Source: Actinopolyspora biskrensis (GTDB lineage: Bacteria; Actinomycetota; Actinomycetes; Mycobacteriales; Pseudonocardiaceae). Taken from it: 64,000 bases of DNA. A model generated the notes under the pieces. It was not told where the DNA came from and ran no database searches. It worked only from the letters and a program-made list of their open reading frames with translations. A program made the position numbers and the translations under genes. This document shows, in pieces, positions 46,135 to 64,000 of the stretch. The DNA is taken from positions 556,732 through 620,731 of the forward strand of contig NZ_JACBYW010000002.1 in the NCBI RefSeq assembly GCF_013408175.1, in the 5' to 3' direction. The stretch's first letter is position 1. Every line of letters begins with the position of its first letter.

Positions 46135-46680
46135 ATCAGCTCCGAGACGCGCATCAACGACCGTATCCGTGTGCCAGAGGTCCGCTTGGTCGGGCCGAAC
46201 GGGGAACAGGTCGGCATCGTCCGTATCGAGGACGCACTTCGGTTGGCCGAGGAAGCGGAGTTGGATCTCGTCGAGGTCGCTCCCCAGGCTCGCCCGCCGG
46301 TGTGCAAGCTCATGGACTACGGCAAGTTCAAGTACGAGAGTGCGCAGAAGGCTCGCGAATCACGCCGTAATCAGCAGCAGACCGTCATCAAGGAGCAGAA
46401 GCTCCGCCCGAAGATCGATCCGCACGACTACGAGACCAAGAAGGGTCACGTTTCGCGCTTTCTCGGTCAGGGGCACAAGGTCAAGGTGACGATCATGTTC
46501 CGCGGCCGTGAGCAGTCGCGCCCCGAGCTGGGGTTCCGGTTGTTGGAGCGGCTGGCCGACGATGTCTCCGAGCAGGGCTTCATCGAGGCCAAACCCAAGC
46601 AGGACGGCCGCAACATGACCATGGTGCTGGCGCCGCACAAGACCGGTAAGGGCAACAAGACAAAGGCGAACGCGTCATAA
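46135..46680 (+). CDS. infC: Translation initiation factor IF-3, probable AUC start
   Basis: A 181-residue IF-3, which keeps 30S subunits apart and proofreads start codons. Both domains are complete ([38 protein letters not shown]). The conserved N-terminus begins before any ATG or GTG. The only codon that fits is ATC at 46135, with GAGGAGG 4 bases upstream, and no in-frame ATG/GTG lies upstream as far as I traced (about 65 bases). A GTG at 46171 would delete the conserved N-terminus. E. coli infC uses AUU and is autoregulated through it; the same logic is likely here. First gene of infC-rpmI-rplT. Confidence 0.9.
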   Translation: MSSETRINDRIRVPEVRLVGPNGEQVGIVRIEDALRLAEEAELDLVEVAPQARPPVCKLMDYGKFKYESAQKARESRRNQQQTVIKEQKLRPKIDPHDYETKKGHVSRFLGQGHKVKVTIMFRGREQSRPELGFRLLERLADDVSEQGFIEAKPKQDGRNMTMVLAPHKTGKGNKTKANAS

Positions 46681-46745
46681 CCGTCCAGCGGAATCGGGAT
46701 CGACGGCGGCCGTCCACCCGGTCGTGACTTCACCCCGGAACGCAA

Positions 46746-46780
46746 GCCGGGCGGGATTTCCTGTTGGGATTCTGCCCGGC
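46746..46780 (+). promoter_or_regulatory. Hairpin between infC and rpmI
   Basis: GCCGGGC (46746-46752) pairs with GCCCGGC (46774-46780) in the 123-base gap. It ends 23 bases before rpmI and could couple or regulate its translation. Confidence 0.35.
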
Positions 46781-46803
46781 GTTCGCACGAAAAGAGGACG
46801 AAA

Positions 46804-46998
46804 ATGCCGAAGAACAAGACTCACAGTGGCACTTCCAAGAGGTTCAAGGTCACCGGCTCGGGGAAGCTGCGTCACGAGCGTGCCGGCCGCAGGCACATCC
46901 TGGAGAAGAAGTCCAGCAAGCTGAAGCGTCGTCTGAAGGGCACCACCGAGGTCTCCCCCAACGACAAGAGGCAGGTCAACAAGTTGCTGGGGCGCTGA
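46804..46998 (+). CDS. rpmI: 50S ribosomal protein L35
   Basis: A 64-residue, strongly basic protein with the L35 signature [20 protein letters not shown] and KLKRRLKG. Component of the large ribosomal subunit. GAGGACGAAA precedes the ATG. It lies in the universal infC-rpmI-rplT order. Confidence 0.97.
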   Translation: MPKNKTHSGTSKRFKVTGSGKLRHERAGRRHILEKKSSKLKRRLKGTTEVSPNDKRQVNKLLGR

Positions 46999-47111
46999 AG
47001 CCGCCACGTCTTCGCCGGGGGCCGCGGGGCAGCCGTGCCGTCCGGAACGAGTGACAGCCTTATCCTCCGGGGCGGAGGGCCGCCCCCAATACGATCGACA
47101 GGACGAAACCA

Positions 47112-47480
47112 ATGGCACGCGTCAAGCGAGCGGTGAACTCTCAGAAGAAGCGTCGGAAGGTTCTCGAGTCGGCGAAGGGTTATCGCGGGCAGCGTTCTCG
47201 GCTCTACCGCAAGGCGAAGGAGCAGATGCTGCACTCGCAGGTCTACTCCTACCGGGACCGCCGCGCCCGCAAGGGTGACTTCCGCAAGCTGTGGATCATG
47301 CGTATCAACGCCGCCAGCAGGCAGAACGGTCTCAGCTACAACAAGTTCATGCAGGGCCTGAAGGCCGCCGAGGTCGAGGTGGACCGCAAGATGCTCGCCG
47401 AGATGGCGGTCAACGATCCGCAGGCGTTCACCGCGCTGTGTGACAAGGCTCGCGGCAGCCTGCCGGAAGGCGCGGCCTGA
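47112..47480 (+). CDS. rplT: 50S ribosomal protein L20
   Basis: A 122-residue basic protein with the L20 pattern [18 protein letters not shown] and [15 protein letters not shown]. It binds 23S rRNA early in assembly and in several bacteria represses its own operon by binding the leader. GACAGGACGAAACC precedes the ATG. Last ribosomal gene of the operon; the methyltransferase gene follows 32 bases on. Confidence 0.97.
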   Translation: MARVKRAVNSQKKRRKVLESAKGYRGQRSRLYRKAKEQMLHSQVYSYRDRRARKGDFRKLWIMRINAASRQNGLSYNKFMQGLKAAEVEVDRKMLAEMAVNDPQAFTALCDKARGSLPEGAA

Positions 47481-47512
47481 TCTCGGCTCGACCGAGCGCC
47501 CGGCGTAGCGAC

Positions 47513-48391
47513 GTGATGAGCGAGGAGGGAATGGCGCGCCCCGGAACCGTGGAGACTCCGTTGACGGAGCGCTCCTCGAGGGTGAGCGCCGCCCGCAAGC
47601 TCACACGTCGTGCCGGGCGTGAGCGCGCCGGGATGTTCCTCGCCGAAGGTGCGATGGCCGTGACCGAGGCCTTGGACGCCTTGTCGGGGCAACATCCCTC
47701 CGGGGGCGCTTCCACCGGAGTGCGCGAGGTATTCGCCACTCCCGAGGCCCTGCGGCGTAACCCGGAAATCACCGATCTTTGTGCCGCGGTGGGAGTGTCG
47801 CTGCGAATCGTGACGGAACGGGCCGCCGCCACGCTCTCCGAAACGGTGACCCCGCAGGGGCTGGTCGCCGCGTGCGGTCTGCCACGCCCCTCGATGGACG
47901 GTGTCCTGGCTGCTCGCCCCCGACTGGTCGCCGTGTTGTCCGACGTCGCCGACCCGGGCAACGCCGGCACCGTCGTGCGCGTCGCCGACGCCGCGGGAGC
48001 CGAAGCGGTGCTGTTCGCGGGAGACACCGTCGATCCCTACAACGGGAAGGCGGTCCGGGCCTCCACCGGCAGCGTTTTCCACCTCCCGCTGGTTCGGGAG
48101 CGTGACGTGAGCGCCGTGTTCGCGGCCTGTCGGGATGCGGGCATGAAGTTGATCGGCGCGGAGGGTGGCGCGGGGGAGGACCTGCACACCGCCGAGCGTC
48201 GGGGACGGCTGGACGGCCCGACCGCCTGGGTTTTCGGCAGCGAGGCCCACGGGCTCGGAGAACGCTCCGCGGAGTTGGATCACGCCCTGCGCGTCCCGAT
48301 CTACGGTCGTGCGGAGAGTCTCAATCTCGCCACGGCCGCGGCGGTCTGCCTGTACACCTCGGCCCGGCGCGTCCACCCGCGCGACGCGTGA
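47513..48391 (+). CDS. SpoU/TrmH-family RNA 2'-O-methyltransferase
   Basis: A 292-residue SPOUT methyltransferase. An N-terminal substrate-binding domain (GRERAGMFLAEG) precedes the knotted SAM domain with VLSDVADPGNAGTVVRVADAAG, FGSEAHGLG and SLNLATAAAV. It is usually found after rplT in actinobacteria and probably methylates 23S rRNA. The start is unsure: GTG 47513, ATG 47516 and ATG 47531 are all in frame; GAGGAGG lies too close to the last one. Confidence 0.85.
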   Translation: MMSEEGMARPGTVETPLTERSSRVSAARKLTRRAGRERAGMFLAEGAMAVTEALDALSGQHPSGGASTGVREVFATPEALRRNPEITDLCAAVGVSLRIVTERAAATLSETVTPQGLVAACGLPRPSMDGVLAARPRLVAVLSDVADPGNAGTVVRVADAAGAEAVLFAGDTVDPYNGKAVRASTGSVFHLPLVRERDVSAVFAACRDAGMKLIGAEGGAGEDLHTAERRGRLDGPTAWVFGSEAHGLGERSAELDHALRVPIYGRAESLNLATAAAVCLYTSARRVHPRDA

Positions 48392-48439
48392 CGGAGGCAC
48401 GGCAGTTCTCCGCCCCACCGTGATCGAACTCGCTCGTGA

Positions 48440-49624
<1,185 letters not shown>

Positions 49625-49695
49625 GTCCGGCCGGTGGACCGGGCGTTCATCGGTACTTCTGACCCCACCATGATCGAGAGAAGGGCTGCGATCCA

Positions 49696-52188
49696 GTGCG
49701 GATTCCGGTTTCCTGGCTGGCCGAGCATCTTGAGTTGTCCGAGGAAACGAGCGCGGAGACCTTGGCCGAGGCGTTCGTGCGCATCGGAATGGAAGTGGAA
49801 GAGGTCACTCACCTCACCCCGATCACCGGCCCCCTCGTCGTGGGCCGGGTCGCCGAGGTCGAAGAGCTGACCGGTTTCAAGAAGCCCGTTCGTTACTGCC
49901 GGGTCGAGGTCGGGGAGTCCGAGACGGGCGAGGAGCGGATTCGGGGCATCGTGTGCGGTGCCACCAATTTCAGCGCGGGCTCGTTGGTCGTGGTGGCGCT
50001 GCCCGGAGCGGTGCTGCCGGGAGACTTCGAGATCACCGAGCGCAAGACTTACGGCCGGGTCAGCGAGGGCATGATCTGCTCGGCTCGCGAACTGGGGATC
50101 GGTGAGGACCACGACGGCATCCTGGTGCTGCCTCCGGGATCGGCCGATCCGGGAAGCGACGCGGGCGAGATCGTCGGTCTGGACGACTCGGTCATCGAGC
50201 TGTCGATCACCCCGGACAGGGGGTACTGCTTCTCGGTTCGCGGCCTGGCCCGTGAGCTGTCCAACGCTTTGGACGTGCCTTTCGGGGACCCGGCCAACCG
50301 TTCGATCCCGGATGACGACCGCCCCTCGCGAGTCGTGCGCATCGAGGACGAGACCGCTTGCTCACGGTTCGTGTTCCGTCGGTTGACCGGTGTCGACCCC
50401 GCCGCCCCCACGCCCTGGTGGATGCAGCGTCGACTCGCCCTGGCCGGGGTCCGTTCGATCTCGTTGCCCGTGGACGTGACCAACTACGTCATGCTGGAGC
50501 TCGGCCAGCCGCTGCACGCCTGGGACGCGGCCAAGGTCTCCGGTGACGTGGTCGTGCGGCGCGCCGCTGCGGGCGAGACCCTGACCACGCTGGACGATGT
50601 GCGGCGCGAGCTGGATCCGGACGACATCGTCATCTGCGACGACTCCGGGCCCGTATCGCTGGCCGGTGTCATGGGCGGGGCCAGCACCGAGATCGGGAGG
50701 GACAGCAACGACGTCCTGCTGGAGGCGGCCAACTGGGACGCCGCGAGCATCACGCGTACGACTCGCAGGCACCGTCTTCCCAGCGAGGCGGGGAAACGGT
50801 TCGAGCGTGGCGTGGATCCCGCGGTCGCCGCGGTAGCCGCCGAACGAGCGGCTCGACTGCTCGTCGAGTACGGCGAGGCGACGATCAGCGCGGGCCGTAC
50901 TGATGTCGGTGAGCCGATCGCGCCCGCTCCGGTGACGATGCCGCTCGCGCTGCCGGACCGGATCGCGGGCGTGCGCTACGAACGCGGGGTCACCGTGCAG
51001 CGGTTGACCCAGATCGGGTGCCGGATCGAGGTGGGCACCTCCGCGGACGGGGTCGGTGTGGTCACGGCCACTCCGCCGAGCTGGCGCCCCGACTTGTCCC
51101 AGCCCGCCGACCTGGTCGAAGAGGTGCTGCGCCTGGAGGGGTACCACACGATTCCCTCCGTCGTGCCCGCTGCTCCGGCCGGGGACGGCCTCGACGCGGC
51201 GCAGCTGCGCCAGCGCGCGGTTTCCCGGGCGCTGGCGCACGACGGTTATGTCGAGGTGCTGCCCTTCCCGTTCACGGGGGAGGAGACCCTCGACGCCTTC
51301 GGGCTGGAGGACAGCGACCCCAGGCGCAACGCGCTGCGCGCGGCGAACGCTCTCGAAGCCGACCGCTCCCTGATCAGCACCACTCTGCTGCCGGGACTGC
51401 TGGACTCGTTGCAGCGCAATCTGTCCCGCGGTCGGCGCGATCTCGCTTTGTTTCACATCGGTCAGGTGGTGTTGCCGGAGAAGGAGCAGCGGGCCGTTCC
51501 GGAACTGGGCGTGGAAACCCGGCCCTCCGAGGAGAGTCTGGCGGAACTGCGCTCCGCGATGCCTGCACAGCCGAAGCACGTGGGAGTGGTGCTCACCGGG
51601 CAGCGGGAGCGTTCCGGCTGGTGGGGTTCCGGACGAGCGGCAGGCTGGGCCGATGCCGTGCAGGCCGCGCGGCTGGTCGCGGACACGGTCGGGGTGTCCC
51701 TGGGCGTTTCCGCCGGGGAGAATCCACCGTGGCACCCGGGGCGTTGTGCCGAGCTCACGGTGGGCGGCACCGTGGTCGGCCACGCCGGGGAGCTGCACCC
51801 GAAGGTGATCGAAGCGCTCGAGCTGCCGAAGCGCACCTGCGCGATGGAGCTGGATCTGGACGCGTTGCCGTTGACCGAGAGCAGGCCGGCACCGGTGGTT
51901 TCGTCCTACCCGCCGGTCCGTCTCGATCTCGCTCTGGTGGTCGACGAGGGGGTTCCCGCCGCGGAGCTCGCCGAGTCGCTGCGGACGGGTGGTGGCGGTC
52001 TCGTCGAGGAGATCCGTCTGTTCGACGTCTTCACGGGGGAGCAGCTCGGTGCGGGCAAGAAGTCGTTGGCCTTCGCGCTGCAGCTGCGTGCTTCGGATCG
52101 CACGTTGACACAGCAGGAGGCGACCGAGGTTCGGGACGCCGCTCTCACCGCGGCGAACGAGCGCTTCGGGGCCACGCTGCGGGGGTGA
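49696..52188 (+). CDS. pheT: Phenylalanyl-tRNA synthetase beta subunit
   Basis: An 830-residue subunit with the standard order: N-terminal IPVSWLAEHL, an OB-fold tRNA-binding domain (about 40-150), the B3/B4 editing region, B5, a class II-like core and a C-terminal anticodon-binding ferredoxin-like domain (SYPPVRLDLALVVDE to the end). The GTG start is preceded by GAGAGAAGGG. It works as an alpha2-beta2 tetramer with pheS. A strong intrinsic terminator follows. Confidence 0.96.
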   Translation: MRIPVSWLAEHLELSEETSAETLAEAFVRIGMEVEEVTHLTPITGPLVVGRVAEVEELTGFKKPVRYCRVEVGESETGEERIRGIVCGATNFSAGSLVVVALPGAVLPGDFEITERKTYGRVSEGMICSARELGIGEDHDGILVLPPGSADPGSDAGEIVGLDDSVIELSITPDRGYCFSVRGLARELSNALDVPFGDPANRSIPDDDRPSRVVRIEDETACSRFVFRRLTGVDPAAPTPWWMQRRLALAGVRSISLPVDVTNYVMLELGQPLHAWDAAKVSGDVVVRRAAAGETLTTLDDVRRELDPDDIVICDDSGPVSLAGVMGGASTEIGRDSNDVLLEAANWDAASITRTTRRHRLPSEAGKRFERGVDPAVAAVAAERAARLLVEYGEATISAGRTDVGEPIAPAPVTMPLALPDRIAGVRYERGVTVQRLTQIGCRIEVGTSADGVGVVTATPPSWRPDLSQPADLVEEVLRLEGYHTIPSVVPAAPAGDGLDAAQLRQRAVSRALAHDGYVEVLPFPFTGEETLDAFGLEDSDPRRNALRAANALEADRSLISTTLLPGLLDSLQRNLSRGRRDLALFHIGQVVLPEKEQRAVPELGVETRPSEESLAELRSAMPAQPKHVGVVLTGQRERSGWWGSGRAAGWADAVQAARLVADTVGVSLGVSAGENPPWHPGRCAELTVGGTVVGHAGELHPKVIEALELPKRTCAMELDLDALPLTESRPAPVVSSYPPVRLDLALVVDEGVPAAELAESLRTGGGGLVEEIRLFDVFTGEQLGAGKKSLAFALQLRASDRTLTQQEATEVRDAALTAANERFGATLRG

Positions 52189-52215
52189 GCGCTCCCGACG
52201 CACAGTGGGGACATT

Positions 52216-52255
52216 CGGGTGACCGGTCCGGTGACGGGCCGGTCACCCGATTTTT
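52216..52255 (+). terminator. Intrinsic terminator of pheST
   Basis: CGGGTGACCGG pairs with CCGGTCACCCG (11 bp, 12-base loop) and is followed by ATTTTTG. It starts 28 bases after pheT. This is the clearest Rho-independent terminator in the window. Confidence 0.85.
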
Positions 52256-52379
52256 GTCCGGTCCCGGAAGCTCCCGGAAGGCCCAGGAAGGTGGATCGGC
52301 GAACCGCCGGGAGGTTCGCGCCCCGGTGTGCGGTGCCTCCGACTCACGCACTCCGAACCACTCGGGCCGCGTGGGCTGA

Positions 52380-53910
<1,531 letters not shown>

Positions 53911-53914
<4 letters not shown>

Positions 53915-55131
53915 GCACCCACGACGAGATCGACGGCACGTCTCCCGGGGCGGGGGAGCACGCGGTGCGGGGCGGGGTGACCGGCCCCGGCGGATTCCGG
54001 GCCTCCGGTGTGGCCGCGGGAATAAAGCAGGGCTCCTCGGCGGACCTCGCCCTGGTCGTCAACGACGGCCCCCGCAGGGAGGCCGCCGGACTGTTCACCA
54101 CGAACAAGGTGAAAGCGGCTCCGGTCCTCTGGTCCGAACAGGTGCTGCGCGAGCGGCGGCTCCACGCGGTGGTGCTCAACTCCGGGGGCGCGAACGCGTG
54201 CACGGGACCGGAAGGATTCCAGGACACCCATGCCACGGCGGAGAAGGTCGCCGAGGAGCTCGGCATCGGGGCCATCGACGTGGCCGTCTGCTCCACCGGT
54301 CTCATCGGACAGCGGTTACCCATGGACGCCGTACGAAGCGGTGTGCCGGTCGCCGTTGCCGGGCTCGCCGATTCCGAGCGTGCGGCCACCGACGCGGCCA
54401 CCGCCGTGCTGACCACCGACACGGGACCCAAGCAGGCTTTCCGTGAACACGGCGCGGGCTTCTCCGTCGGGGGGATGGTCAAGGGAGCGGGGATGATCGC
54501 CCCGAACCTGGCGACGATGCTGGCCGTGGTGACGACCGACGCCGTCGTCGACGGTGACACGCTGAACGCGGCGTTGCGGCAGGCCGCCGGTACGACTTTC
54601 GAACGGTTGGACGTCGACGGGGGGACCTCCACCAACGACACGGTGTTGCTGCTCTCCTCCGGGGCCTCAGGAGTCGCCCCCGAAGCCGGGGAACTCACCG
54701 AACTGCTCACCGAGACGTGCAACGACCTGGTCCGCCAGCTGCAGTACGACGCCGAGGGAGCCACGAAGGCGGTCGACATCACGGTGCGCGGGACCCTGCG
54801 GGAGTCCGACGCAGTTCACCTCGCGCGGCTGGTCGCCGAGGACAACCTGGTCTGCACCGCGTTGTTCGGATCGGATCCGAACTGGGGACGCATCGCCATG
54901 GCGGTGGGGCGTTCCGACGTCGAGATGGACGCGCACCGCATGGAGATCGCCGCGAACGGGGTGACGCTGTACTCGGAGGGCACCCCGGTGGTCGACCGGA
55001 GCGAGGTCGACCTGTCCGGCCGCGAGATCGAGATCGTGATCGACCTCGGGCTCGGTGAGCACGAAACGACCGTGCTCACCACCGATCTGTCCCACGGATA
55101 CGTCGAAGAGAACAGCGCCTACTCCTCATGA
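53911..55131 (+). CDS. argJ: Bifunctional ornithine acetyltransferase / N-acetylglutamate synthase
   Basis: A 406-residue enzyme moving the acetyl group from N-acetylornithine to glutamate, which closes the cyclic arginine pathway. The autocleavage site A201-T202 in [12 protein letters not shown] provides the nucleophile. The TTG start overlaps the ACT gene stop and has AAGGAG 4 bases upstream. The stop overlaps argB (ATGA). Confidence 0.95.
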
Positions 55132-56050
55132 CCGAGACACGAGCCGATGAACGGTTGGCCCACGCGGCCGGGAAAGCCGGTGTGCTCACCGAGGCGCTGC
55201 CGTGGCTGGAGCGTTTCCGCGGCGCGACGGTGGTGGTCAAGTACGGCGGCAACGCGATGACCGACGAAACGCTCAAGCGGGCTTTCGCCGAGGACATGGT
55301 CTTTCTGCGGCTGGCGGGGCTGCGGCCGGTCGTCGTGCACGGCGGCGGTCCGCAGATCACGAGCATGCTGGACAGGCTCGGTGTGCAGGGGGAGTTCCGC
55401 GGCGGACTCCGCGTGACCTCTCCCGAGGTGATGGAAGTCGTCCGGATGGTGCTGGTCGGACAGGTCGGTCGCGAACTCGTCGGCCTGATCAACCAGCACG
55501 GTCCGCACGCGGTGGGAATGTCCGGAGAGGACGCCCAGCTGTTCACCGCGCGCAGGCGCAACGCTGTGGTGGACGGTGAGCCGGTGGACATCGGTTTGGT
55601 CGGTGACGTCGACAGCGTCGACCCCGCGGCCGTGCTCGACCTCATCGCGGCGGGACGGATCCCCGTGATCTCCACCGTGGCCCCGGACGCCGACGGGGTG
55701 GTGCACAACGTGAACGCCGACACGGCCGCGGGAGCACTGGCTGAGGCGCTCGGTGCGGAGAAACTGGTGGTCCTCACCGACGTGGAAGGGCTCTACACCG
55801 ACTGGCCGGACCGGAACTCGCTGGTTTCCAGCCTGGACACCCGACGGCTGCGTTCCCTGCTGCCGACGTTGGCATCCGGGATGATCCCCAAGATGGAGGC
55901 CTGCCTCCAGGCCGTTTCCGGGGGAGTGCCGAGGGCGCACGTGATCGACGGCAGGTTGGCTCACTCGGTGCTGCTCGAGGTGTTCACGAGTGAGGGCATC
56001 GGAACCATGGTCGTTCCGCCAGAACCAGAACCAGGAAAGGACGAGAACTG

Positions 56051-56051
<1 letters not shown>
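55128..56051 (+). CDS. argB: N-acetylglutamate kinase
   Basis: A 307-residue amino-acid kinase phosphorylating N-acetylglutamate. [10 protein letters not shown] and [13 protein letters not shown] build the nucleotide and substrate sites. The N-terminal helix region (residues 1-30) is of the kind found in hexameric, arginine-inhibited enzymes, so feedback control is likely. It overlaps argJ by four bases and argD by one. Confidence 0.96.
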
Positions 56052-61486
<5,435 letters not shown>

Positions 61487-61566
61487 TCACCGTTTCGCCC
61501 ACCGCGCGGTTCCAGGGCCGTGAGCGGGGTGGGCGCGGTCTCCGCCGGAAGCGTTCGATTTCCCGG

Positions 61567-61582
61567 TAGTGTCACCACCGTG
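61567..61582 (+). promoter_or_regulatory. Probable leaderless promoter of the glycosylase gene
   Basis: TAGTGT (61567-61572) lies exactly 7 bases before the GTG start and no ribosome site is present. It is the same layout as at argC and at the DUF5313 gene. Confidence 0.45.
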
Positions 61583-62203
61583 ACTGATTTGACACGTTCC
61601 GAACTCGCCCGGGATCCCCTCCGCGTGGCGCGTTGCCTGCTCGGCAGCGAGTTGTGGTCGACCTCTCCCGAGGGAGAGGTCGGTGTGCGATTGGTGGAGG
61701 TGGAGGCGTATCGCGGAGGGGACGACCCCGCGTCGCACTGCTACCGGGGACGTACCGCGCGCAATTCGGTCATGTTCGGCCCGGCCGGACACCTGTACGT
61801 CTACTTCGTCTACGGGATGCACTTCTGCATCAACGTGGTCTGCTCGCAGGACGGTGTTCCGGGAGCCGTGCTCCTGCGTGCGGGGGAGGTCCTGAGCGGT
61901 GCCGCGCTTGCCCGCAATCGGCGTCCCGCCGTTCGCAAGGACACGGCACTGGCCAGCGGTCCGGCTCGGCTGGCCGGGGTGCTGGGGATCACCCGTGAGC
62001 ACAACGGCACGGACCTCGTAGCCGGAGACTCGTCGCTGCGTTTGTTCCGCGGAGCAGAGGTCGGTGACGAGGAGGTCCGCAGCGGCCCCAGGGTGGGTGT
62101 CTCCACCGCCACCGAGCTTCCCTGGCGTTCCTGGGTGCACGGTTCACCCGCCGTCAGCTCGTACCGGCGAGGCGGGCGACGTCGGGTGCGGGACGGCGTC
62201 TGA
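61580..62203 (+). CDS. DNA-3-methyladenine glycosylase, AAG/MPG type
   Basis: A 207-residue base-excision repair enzyme removing alkylated purines. The family segments [28 protein letters not shown] (with the catalytic Glu), [19 protein letters not shown] and [14 protein letters not shown] are visible. The GTG at 61580 is chosen by homology and its -10 spacing. The gene stands between argH and tyrS on the same strand. Confidence 0.92.
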   Translation: MTDLTRSELARDPLRVARCLLGSELWSTSPEGEVGVRLVEVEAYRGGDDPASHCYRGRTARNSVMFGPAGHLYVYFVYGMHFCINVVCSQDGVPGAVLLRAGEVLSGAALARNRRPAVRKDTALASGPARLAGVLGITREHNGTDLVAGDSSLRLFRGAEVGDEEVRSGPRVGVSTATELPWRSWVHGSPAVSSYRRGGRRRVRDGV

Positions 62204-62307
62204 CTGATGTCTTCCGTCCGGGGCGCCGTGGGGGCGCCGAAGCGGAACCTCCGCGTCGTCCGGGCCCCGGCTGGGAGCGCGCTTCGGAGGTGAGCGAGAC
62301 TGGAACC

Positions 62308-63579
62308 GTGAGTGAGCACATCCTTGACGAGCTTTCCTGGCGCGGGTTGGTCGCACAGACCACCGATCTCGAATCGTTGCGGCGTGATCTCGACTCATCG
62401 CCACTCACGTTGTACGCGGGCTTCGACCCGACCGGACCGAGCCTGCATGCCGGTCACTTGATTCCGTTGCTGACGCTGCGTCGTTTCCAGCGCGCCGGGC
62501 ATCGTCCGCTGGTTCTCGCCGGCGGCGCCACCGGTCTGATCGGCGACCCGCGCGACGTGGGGGAGCGCAGTCTGCACGACGAGAGCGTGATCTCCGAGTG
62601 GACCGAGGGGATCCGTCGGCAGCTCGGGCTCTTCGTCGATTTCGACGACTCGGCCACCGGTGCGGTCATGGAGAACAACGTCCACTGGACAGCCGAGTTG
62701 TCGGTGACCGCCTTCTTGCGCGACGTGGGCAAGCACTTCCCGCTCAACGCGATGTTGTCCAGGGACACCGTCAAGAGGCGGTTGGAGACGGACGGCATGT
62801 CCTACACCGAGTTCAGCTACATGCTGCTGCAGGCCAACGACTACGTGCAGCTCTACCGGCGGTACGGCACGCGTCTTCAGCTCGGTGGCTCCGACCAGTG
62901 GGGCAACATCGTCGCAGGGGTGGACCTGCTGCGCAGGCAGGAAGGCATCACCGCGCACGCGCTCACCATGCCGTTGGTCACGGACTCGGAGGGGCGCAAG
63001 TTCGGCAAGTCCACCGGGGGAGGCAACCTCTGGTTGGACCCGGGGATGACCTCGCCCTACGCCTGGTACCAGTACTTCTTCAACGCCGCCGACGCGGACG
63101 TGGGCAAGTACCTGCGATTGTTCACCTTCCTGGAGCGCGCGGAGATCGAGGAGCTGGAGCAGGCGACGCTCGAGCGTCCGAGTGAGCGGCTGGCGCAGCG
63201 CAAGCTCGCGGAAGAGCTCACCACGCTGGTTCACGGGACGGCCGCCACCGAGCAGGTGATCGCAGCGAGTCGGGCGCTGTTCGGACGGGGAGACCTCGGG
63301 GAGCTGGACGCGGGGACGCTCGACGCGGCGCTGGCGGAAGTGCCGAACGTACGACTGCGGCTCTCCGACCAGCCGAGCATCGTGGACCTGCTCGTGGAGA
63401 GCGGTCTGGTCACCGGACGCAAGGCCGCGCGTCGCACGATCGACGAGGGCGGCGCCTACGTGAACAACGTGAAGGTGCGGGACGACACCTGGTGTCCGGC
63501 CAAGGAGGACCTGCTGCACGGGACCTGGTTGGTACTGCGTCGTGGTAAGCGTCACACGGCCGGTGTGCGGTTGGTCTAG
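62308..63579 (+). CDS. tyrS: Tyrosyl-tRNA synthetase
   Basis: A 423-residue class I synthetase. The HIGH motif appears as HAGH (47-50) and the KMSKS loop as [13 protein letters not shown] and a C-terminal S4 RNA-binding domain ([23 protein letters not shown]) complete it. The GTG at 62308 gives the conserved [13 protein letters not shown] start; an upstream GTG at 62290 would add six residues. Confidence 0.96.
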   Translation: MSEHILDELSWRGLVAQTTDLESLRRDLDSSPLTLYAGFDPTGPSLHAGHLIPLLTLRRFQRAGHRPLVLAGGATGLIGDPRDVGERSLHDESVISEWTEGIRRQLGLFVDFDDSATGAVMENNVHWTAELSVTAFLRDVGKHFPLNAMLSRDTVKRRLETDGMSYTEFSYMLLQANDYVQLYRRYGTRLQLGGSDQWGNIVAGVDLLRRQEGITAHALTMPLVTDSEGRKFGKSTGGGNLWLDPGMTSPYAWYQYFFNAADADVGKYLRLFTFLERAEIEELEQATLERPSERLAQRKLAEELTTLVHGTAATEQVIAASRALFGRGDLGELDAGTLDAALAEVPNVRLRLSDQPSIVDLLVESGLVTGRKAARRTIDEGGAYVNNVKVRDDTWCPAKEDLLHGTWLVLRRGKRHTAGVRLV

Positions 63580-63650
63580 TACGGTCGCAGGTGCAACGGC
63601 GGAGCGTTGGACCTGCTCCTTCGCTTCGACCGGCGGCACTTTGGGCCCGC

Positions 63651-63679
63651 TTGACACCGGGAGGGGTGCCGTGTAAATT
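63651..63679 (+). promoter_or_regulatory. Strong rRNA-type promoter
   Basis: TTGACA (63651-63656), a 17-base spacer and TAAATT (63674-63679) form a near-consensus housekeeping promoter. A TGT-TAGATT extended -10 at 63851-63859 may be a second start. Confidence 0.75.
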
Positions 63680-63936
63680 AGTTCTTGTCGACGCGAGGTC
63701 GGTCTCTGGAGGTCGTGTTCGACGGACTCCGGAGCGGTGAGTACAGTCGACTGCGAAGTTGGCTGGGTTTCATCGTTGAAGCTTGAACAAAATTGGTGCG
63801 ATCCTGTCGGCATCGATGGGCACCCCCCTTCGGGGAGGCGTGATCCCGGGTGTTAGATTGGAAAGTGCCTCAATCGCAGGGTCTTTGGGTGTGTTTCCGA
63901 GGGTCTGTGGTTGGTGTGCCTGCCGGTTGGTGGGTG

Positions 63937-63946
63937 TGTTCTTTGA
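63937..63946 (+). promoter_or_regulatory. boxA-like antitermination element
   Basis: TGTTCTTTGA resembles the boxA sequence TGCTCTTTAA bound by NusB/S10, at the position expected in rRNA leaders, followed by GAATTCAACAG. Confidence 0.6.
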
Positions 63947-64000
63947 GAATTCAACAGTGCCTTGACGCGTGTGTGGCTCTTGTTTTTTGTTTTTTTGTGT

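Larger units (their letters stand above)
63580..64000. other. Leader region of an rRNA operon
   Basis: It contains the promoter at 63651-63679, a second weaker promoter near 63851-63859, a UUCG-type hairpin near 63826-63835 and the boxA-like element at 63937-63946. T-rich DNA at the very end is typical of the stretch just before a 16S rRNA gene, which itself is not in the window. Confidence 0.65.

Overview
The window is high-GC DNA from an actinomycete chromosome. Several gene families support this: a WhiB iron-sulfur regulator, a mycothiol-dependent maleylpyruvate isomerase-type enzyme, DUF3040, DUF1876, DUF5313 and DUF1844 proteins, and frequent GTG/TTG starts with 1-8 base gene overlaps. 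The gene set and the leader in front of the probable rRNA operon at the right edge suggest Pseudonocardiales or a close relative. The genus cannot be fixed from the sequence alone.

Layout. 1-6.8 kb: a 5'-truncated NCS1-type permease, flavin amine oxidase, agmatinase-type ureohydrolase and two aldehyde dehydrogenases, read as agmatine/putrescine catabolism. 6.9-13.5 kb: a zinc/cation exporter, an aldehyde dehydrogenase-DUF779 pair with a divergent GAF-type activator, and a Bcr/CflA-type drug exporter. 13.8-31 kb: a stress and regulatory region with a DUF72 protein, two DUF3040 proteins, DUF1876, two tandem universal stress proteins, a lipase, an Rv1733c-like membrane protein next to a CBS-BON protein, a WhiB regulator, two oxidoreductases, a degenerate anti-sigma-like ATPase, carbon starvation protein CstA, an MBL-fold hydrolase and a mycothiol enzyme. 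31.4-35.9 kb: uvrA and an unusual DnaJ/transmembrane/NERD-nuclease fusion.

35.9-45.3 kb is the most interesting accessory block. A sugar ABC importer without its ATPase is fused by gene overlap to a cytoplasmic GH20 beta-N-acetylhexosaminidase (DasABC/DasD-like). It is followed by a Tat-exported lactonase, a D-amino-acid deaminase-type PLP enzyme, an IclR regulator and a RidA deaminase. A matching 15-bp operator lies directly upstream of the ribosome binding sites of the importer and of the deaminase. Two DasR-type (dre-like) sites precede the importer and the lactonase. Together this looks like one regulon for amino sugars plus D-amino acids, plausibly peptidoglycan or chitin fragments.

45.4-63.6 kb is housekeeping: a DUF1844 protein, infC (probable AUC start)-rpmI-rplT, a SpoU rRNA methyltransferase, pheST, a complete arginine operon argC-(ACT protein)-argJ-argB-argD-argF-argR-argG-argH, a 3-methyladenine glycosylase and tyrS. 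The ACT protein resembles the CASTOR/ACT_7 family, which includes the animal arginine sensor, and it sits between argC and argJ. The final 350 bases carry a strong rRNA promoter and a boxA-like antitermination site, so a 16S rRNA gene should begin just beyond the window.
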